From assembly GCF_023015905.1 (NCBI RefSeq), contig NZ_JALKBD010000009.1:62001-126000 (forward strand): a stretch of 64,000 bases of DNA, read 5' to 3'. This DNA is from Arenibacter sp. F20364. Its GTDB lineage: Bacteria > Bacteroidota > Bacteroidia > Flavobacteriales > Flavobacteriaceae. The translations under genes were made by a program, and so were the position numbers. Shown piece after piece: positions 61,443-64,000 of the stretch (the first letter of the stretch is position 1; each line of letters starts with the position of its first letter). Below the pieces are notes generated by a model, which saw only the letters and a program-made list of their open reading frames with translations, was not told where the DNA came from and made no database searches.

Positions 61443-61571
61443 CCTCGGGGCAAGCCCATGAGGCATCAAAAGGAAACTACCAATAACATTTCGACGTCCG
61501 TCTTCTGAACGGGGAACGGGCAGGCCCGCCTGAATGGAACGGGCAGGCCCGCCTGAATGGAACGGGCAGGC
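61443..61571. repeat. REP-like hairpin and 23-base tandem repeats
   Basis: Bases 61443-61463 form a hairpin with arms CCTC-GGGGC and GCCC-AT-GAGG. A 23-base unit starting GGAACGGGCAGGC occurs twice in full (61513-61535, 61536-61558) and once in part (61559-61571). Each contains the palindrome CAGGC-CC-GCCTG. It is strikingly GC-rich against its surroundings. The rest of the 61131-61628 gap shows no gene. Confidence 0.6.
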
Positions 61572-61628
61572 AAGCTTCTGAGCATTTTAATCTCGATTAT
61601 GGAGTAAAAAAACCATTTATACGGCACT

Positions 61629-63041
61629 TTATTCTTCAATGGTTTCGTAACGGGCGTCTTTTAAATATTTGGCTACAATTTCATTGAACTCGGGCGTTAT
61701 CCGAAGTAAGGCAGTATTTTCCAAGCTATATAATTCCGCTTTGTTTGTAAAGCCGTTCTTCAATAATTCCTCCAAATAAAACAGAGAGGTCCCATAATCT
61801 TCCATTTTAGCACTATTGGCTATTATTTTAAGGTAATAACTATGATCCGTTGGATCCGTTATTGTCTTTAGCATCCACAGAAGGCTCAAGACATCCTGAT
61901 CTGTTTGGTTTCCACTTAATACTAAATCTATATTATCCTCAATTAGCGCATTTACATAGCCCAAAAGGCGTTTTCCCATTTCTCTTTCTGCTTCTATTTT
62001 ACTTTTATCATACTTTTTCAACTCCCCCATTTGGTAAATCCACCACCCCAAATTATTGTAATTATAGGTAGCCAAATCCTCCTCTAAGTAATACACATAG
62101 TCCTCCTTAATAAATGACTCCTTCAACAGGGTATTGTTCTCATTGCGCGTCATAGTCTTAAAAAGCTTACTCCTTTTAAGCTCACGTTTTATCTTCTTGA
62201 GGGAATCGGTATCCTTAAAGACCCTATATACGGACATAACTTCATCCAATAAATTATCGGCTTGAATTAAGCTACTGGAACCGATTAAAAGATTTATTTC
62301 TTGTAAATTTTTGGCAAAAGTTCCATTTATATAGGCCTCATCCTTCCCTATTTGCCCCTTGGCCATAGCCGACAGAGTAAAAATCTCCATGGCCTTTTCA
62401 AGGTATTGGGGGTTGGGCCATTCATGCCCCCCGTTAAAGATTAATAATTGATTGGGAAATTTTAAACGTCCCATCAGGGATTTCCCCACCAACATTTCAG
62501 GGTATGCGTAATCTTCCTTTCCTACGATTCCGATAAAATGAAACAAGTTGTTCGCATCCAATATCTCTATATTGGGATATCCTGCACCACAGGAAATTAC
62601 TCCAGCTATTCCTTTTACAAAAATTGGCAAAACAGATGCAAATCTGGCACCGCTATCAAACCCCGCACTATAGGTTCTATTCTTTTGAACAGGTAACATC
62701 TTAATGATATCATTGAACATTCTTCCAGTTATCAGAATATTCTTGGAGGTAGTCAAAGAGTCGTTCACATTGTTCGATGCCGCGAGAATATACCCTTCCT
62801 TTTCAGCAGCTTCCGTAAACATTCGCATAGCTTGCCTACCCCTTCCTGCCATATCAAAAACAAACAGGATAGGCCAATTTTTATCCATCTCAAAACTGGT
62901 AGGTAGATACAGCGAATAACTTTCAGCTATGGAATCCTTTACGACAATTGAATCGATTACAACACCTTTCTTCAAGGTTATCTCTTGCGCACTACCCAAA
63001 AAACCTGCCCCAAGGAATAGAAATAAAATAATTTTTTTCAT
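61629..63041 (-). CDS. Exported alpha/beta-hydrolase-like protein with helical C-terminus
   Basis: The protein has 470 residues, with a signal peptide ending LGSAQ. Residues about 25-240 resemble an alpha/beta hydrolase: strand WPILFVFDMAGRGRQA, a nucleophile-elbow-like AGFDSGARFA, and a terminal GGHEWP with a possible catalytic His. The remaining 230 residues are helical and repeat-like. Homologues are unassigned in function. It is a single leftward gene with a REP-like region behind it. Esterase or depolymerase activity is only inferred. Confidence 0.72.
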   Translation of the reverse strand: MKKIILFLFLGAGFLGSAQEITLKKGVVIDSIVVKDSIAESYSLYLPTSFEMDKNWPILFVFDMAGRGRQAMRMFTEAAEKEGYILAASNNVNDSLTTSKNILITGRMFNDIIKMLPVQKNRTYSAGFDSGARFASVLPIFVKGIAGVISCGAGYPNIEILDANNLFHFIGIVGKEDYAYPEMLVGKSLMGRLKFPNQLLIFNGGHEWPNPQYLEKAMEIFTLSAMAKGQIGKDEAYINGTFAKNLQEINLLIGSSSLIQADNLLDEVMSVYRVFKDTDSLKKIKRELKRSKLFKTMTRNENNTLLKESFIKEDYVYYLEEDLATYNYNNLGWWIYQMGELKKYDKSKIEAEREMGKRLLGYVNALIEDNIDLVLSGNQTDQDVLSLLWMLKTITDPTDHSYYLKIIANSAKMEDYGTSLFYLEELLKNGFTNKAELYSLENTALLRITPEFNEIVAKYLKDARYETIEE

Positions 63042-63249
63042 AGAATTATTGTCATCAAATATCTAGCCAAATTAAAATAGTGTTCCTAGCGTTACGCAAC
63101 AAAACAGATGTGGGAAACAATTTTAAAAGCGATATACTCTGTTTGTTCTTTCGTCTGGCCGTTACAACACATTAAATTAAATAATAAATTACTCAGCGCC
63201 AAAGTGGGCAACCACTTTTAATTGCAAACCTCTTAACACATCGACTCCC

Positions 63250-63702
63250 TTAGACCTCTCTTTTTTTAATGGGAGCATTGGACACCACATCCGATAGAAT
63301 AATATGGGTCCGGGTCTCCCCGTACTGTATAAGCTTGTCTATAAATTTTTCTAAATGAAATTGATCCTTCAGGACCACCAACATAATAATATTTTCATTT
63401 CCTGTAATCCTATAACAATTAACGACTTCTTCATATGTGTTTACAATTTCTAAAAATGGCCGTAACTTTCCCATAAAAGCGCGCAGGGTAATTATGGCTT
63501 TTAATTGATATCCCGTATGCGAATGGGACACGACAGCCTTGTACCCGGAAATGACCCCCATATCTTCCATTTTCTTCACCCTTTCGGCAACAGCAGGGGG
63601 CGTAAGCCCCACTTGCCTACCAATATTGGCAAAAGATTCCCGGGCATTTTCCTGAAGTAATTTTAAAATCTTCCAATTAAGGACATCTAACTTTGCATTC
63701 AA
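63250..63702 (-). CDS. Lrp/AsnC-family transcriptional regulator
   Basis: The protein has 150 residues. The N-terminal helix-turn-helix (LDVLNWKILKLLQENARESF, IGRQVGLTPPAVAERVKKMED) is followed by the RAM effector domain (LKAIITLRAFMGKL, VVNCYRITGNENIIMLVVL). Such regulators respond to amino acids and control transport and metabolism. It is divergent from the truncated gene at the right edge, its probable target. The intervening sequence is AT-rich with no clear operator. Confidence 0.94.
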   Translation of the reverse strand: MNAKLDVLNWKILKLLQENARESFANIGRQVGLTPPAVAERVKKMEDMGVISGYKAVVSHSHTGYQLKAIITLRAFMGKLRPFLEIVNTYEEVVNCYRITGNENIIMLVVLKDQFHLEKFIDKLIQYGETRTHIILSDVVSNAPIKKREV

Positions 63703-63820
63703 AATATAATATATTAAAAAAATTAACTTTTAATAGCTAAAGTACAATTTTACTTTGTTATATAAACTCAAATTTGCTAATTTCTACGTAATTTTATATA
63801 TAAGAAGTTGCTATAAAAAA

Positions 63821-64000
63821 ATGCCTTATAAAAATTTAAATACGATTCCCATTTATCGCAAATCCTTGGATCTTTTACAGATGAGCAGGGAAATTGCGTC
63901 GTACCTGTCTTATAACAAGGATTTACTTAAGCTTTACCAATCCAACAGCCTTAGGGATATTATGGTAGATTCCCTATTAACAGATTCTATTTTAATTCCT
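63821..64000 (+). CDS. Conserved hypothetical protein (N-terminal 60 residues; cut by window edge)
   Basis: Sixty codons are visible from the ATG at 63821 to the window end, with no stop. The sequence (IPIYRKSLDLLQMSREIASYL) is amphipathic and predicted helical, with no signal peptide. It is divergent from the Lrp/AsnC gene (118-base gap). The family cannot be named from this fragment. Confidence 0.6.
   Translation, partial: MPYKNLNTIPIYRKSLDLLQMSREIASYLSYNKDLLKLYQSNSLRDIMVDSLLTDSILIP

Noticed and set aside
61513-61571. CRISPR array
   Set aside because: The 23-base units are directly adjacent with no spacers.

Overview
The window is a 64 kb piece of a Bacteroidota chromosome, most probably a marine member of the Flavobacteriaceae (Maribacter/Zobellia/Arenibacter-like). 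The evidence is the gene content (NusB-DUF1573-YajC block, DUF3276, DUF4920, DUF1684, DUF6268, two-motif DnaJ, cyclophilin-FKBP fusion, OmpL-like porin beside Amt), low G+C, weak Shine-Dalgarno sequences, and repeated promoter boxes of the Bacteroidota type TAnnTTTG. I saw no rRNA, tRNA, CRISPR array, prophage or intact insertion sequence. Coding density is high, and most of the window is ordinary core chromosome.

Layout. 1-4.1 kb: a surface ThuA/PVC-type lipoprotein cut by the window edge, with a divergent AraC regulator. 4.2-9.4 kb: housekeeping and metabolic genes (FAD oxidoreductase, DEAD-box helicase, EEP hydrolase, PaiB-like protein, rpiA). 9.5-23.7 kb: the most unusual part. A TPR sensor kinase and a LytTR response regulator lie between an exported alpha/beta-barrel protein and a long rightward run of about a dozen genes. 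That run holds exported NTF2-fold (SnoaL-like) lipoproteins, exported ferredoxin-like-fold proteins, a lipoprotein RidA homologue lacking the usual arginine, a hotdog thioesterase, an O-methyltransferase, an alpha/beta hydrolase lipoprotein, an acyl-CoA ligase and membrane proteins. 23.7-29.9 kb: CstA and an exported (Tat-type) oxidoreductase group.

29.9-36.9 kb: yajC, a DUF1573 lipoprotein and nusB; an ABC exporter; a PUR-domain protein; then a tightly overlapping four-gene operon (small protein, CsaA-like tRNA-binding protein, bile-acid:sodium symporter family, acyltransferase). 37-43.6 kb: thiol-redox proteins, DinB, cold-shock protein, dual-family peptidyl-prolyl isomerase, M28 peptidase and PPK2. 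43.9-50.0 kb: a helical secreted protein, then a leftward five-gene operon of NatA/NatB-type ABC transporter, MscS channel, outer-membrane barrel and a sigma54-type response regulator without a DNA-binding domain. 50.0-56.3 kb: REP-like repeats, grpE-dnaJ, a TIGR01777 epimerase, mnmD-DUF4920, ilvE and a MazG-like protein. 56.3-60.4 kb: two small membrane proteins, crcB and a nitrogen-acquisition unit (PII, Amt, porin). 60.5-64 kb: DUF1684 lipoprotein, REP-like repeats, an exported hydrolase, an Lrp/AsnC regulator and a truncated gene at the right edge.

The best candidate for an undescribed system is the 9.5-23.7 kb signal-transduction and small-fold-protein cluster. All functional statements are read from sequence and family knowledge; no database search was run.
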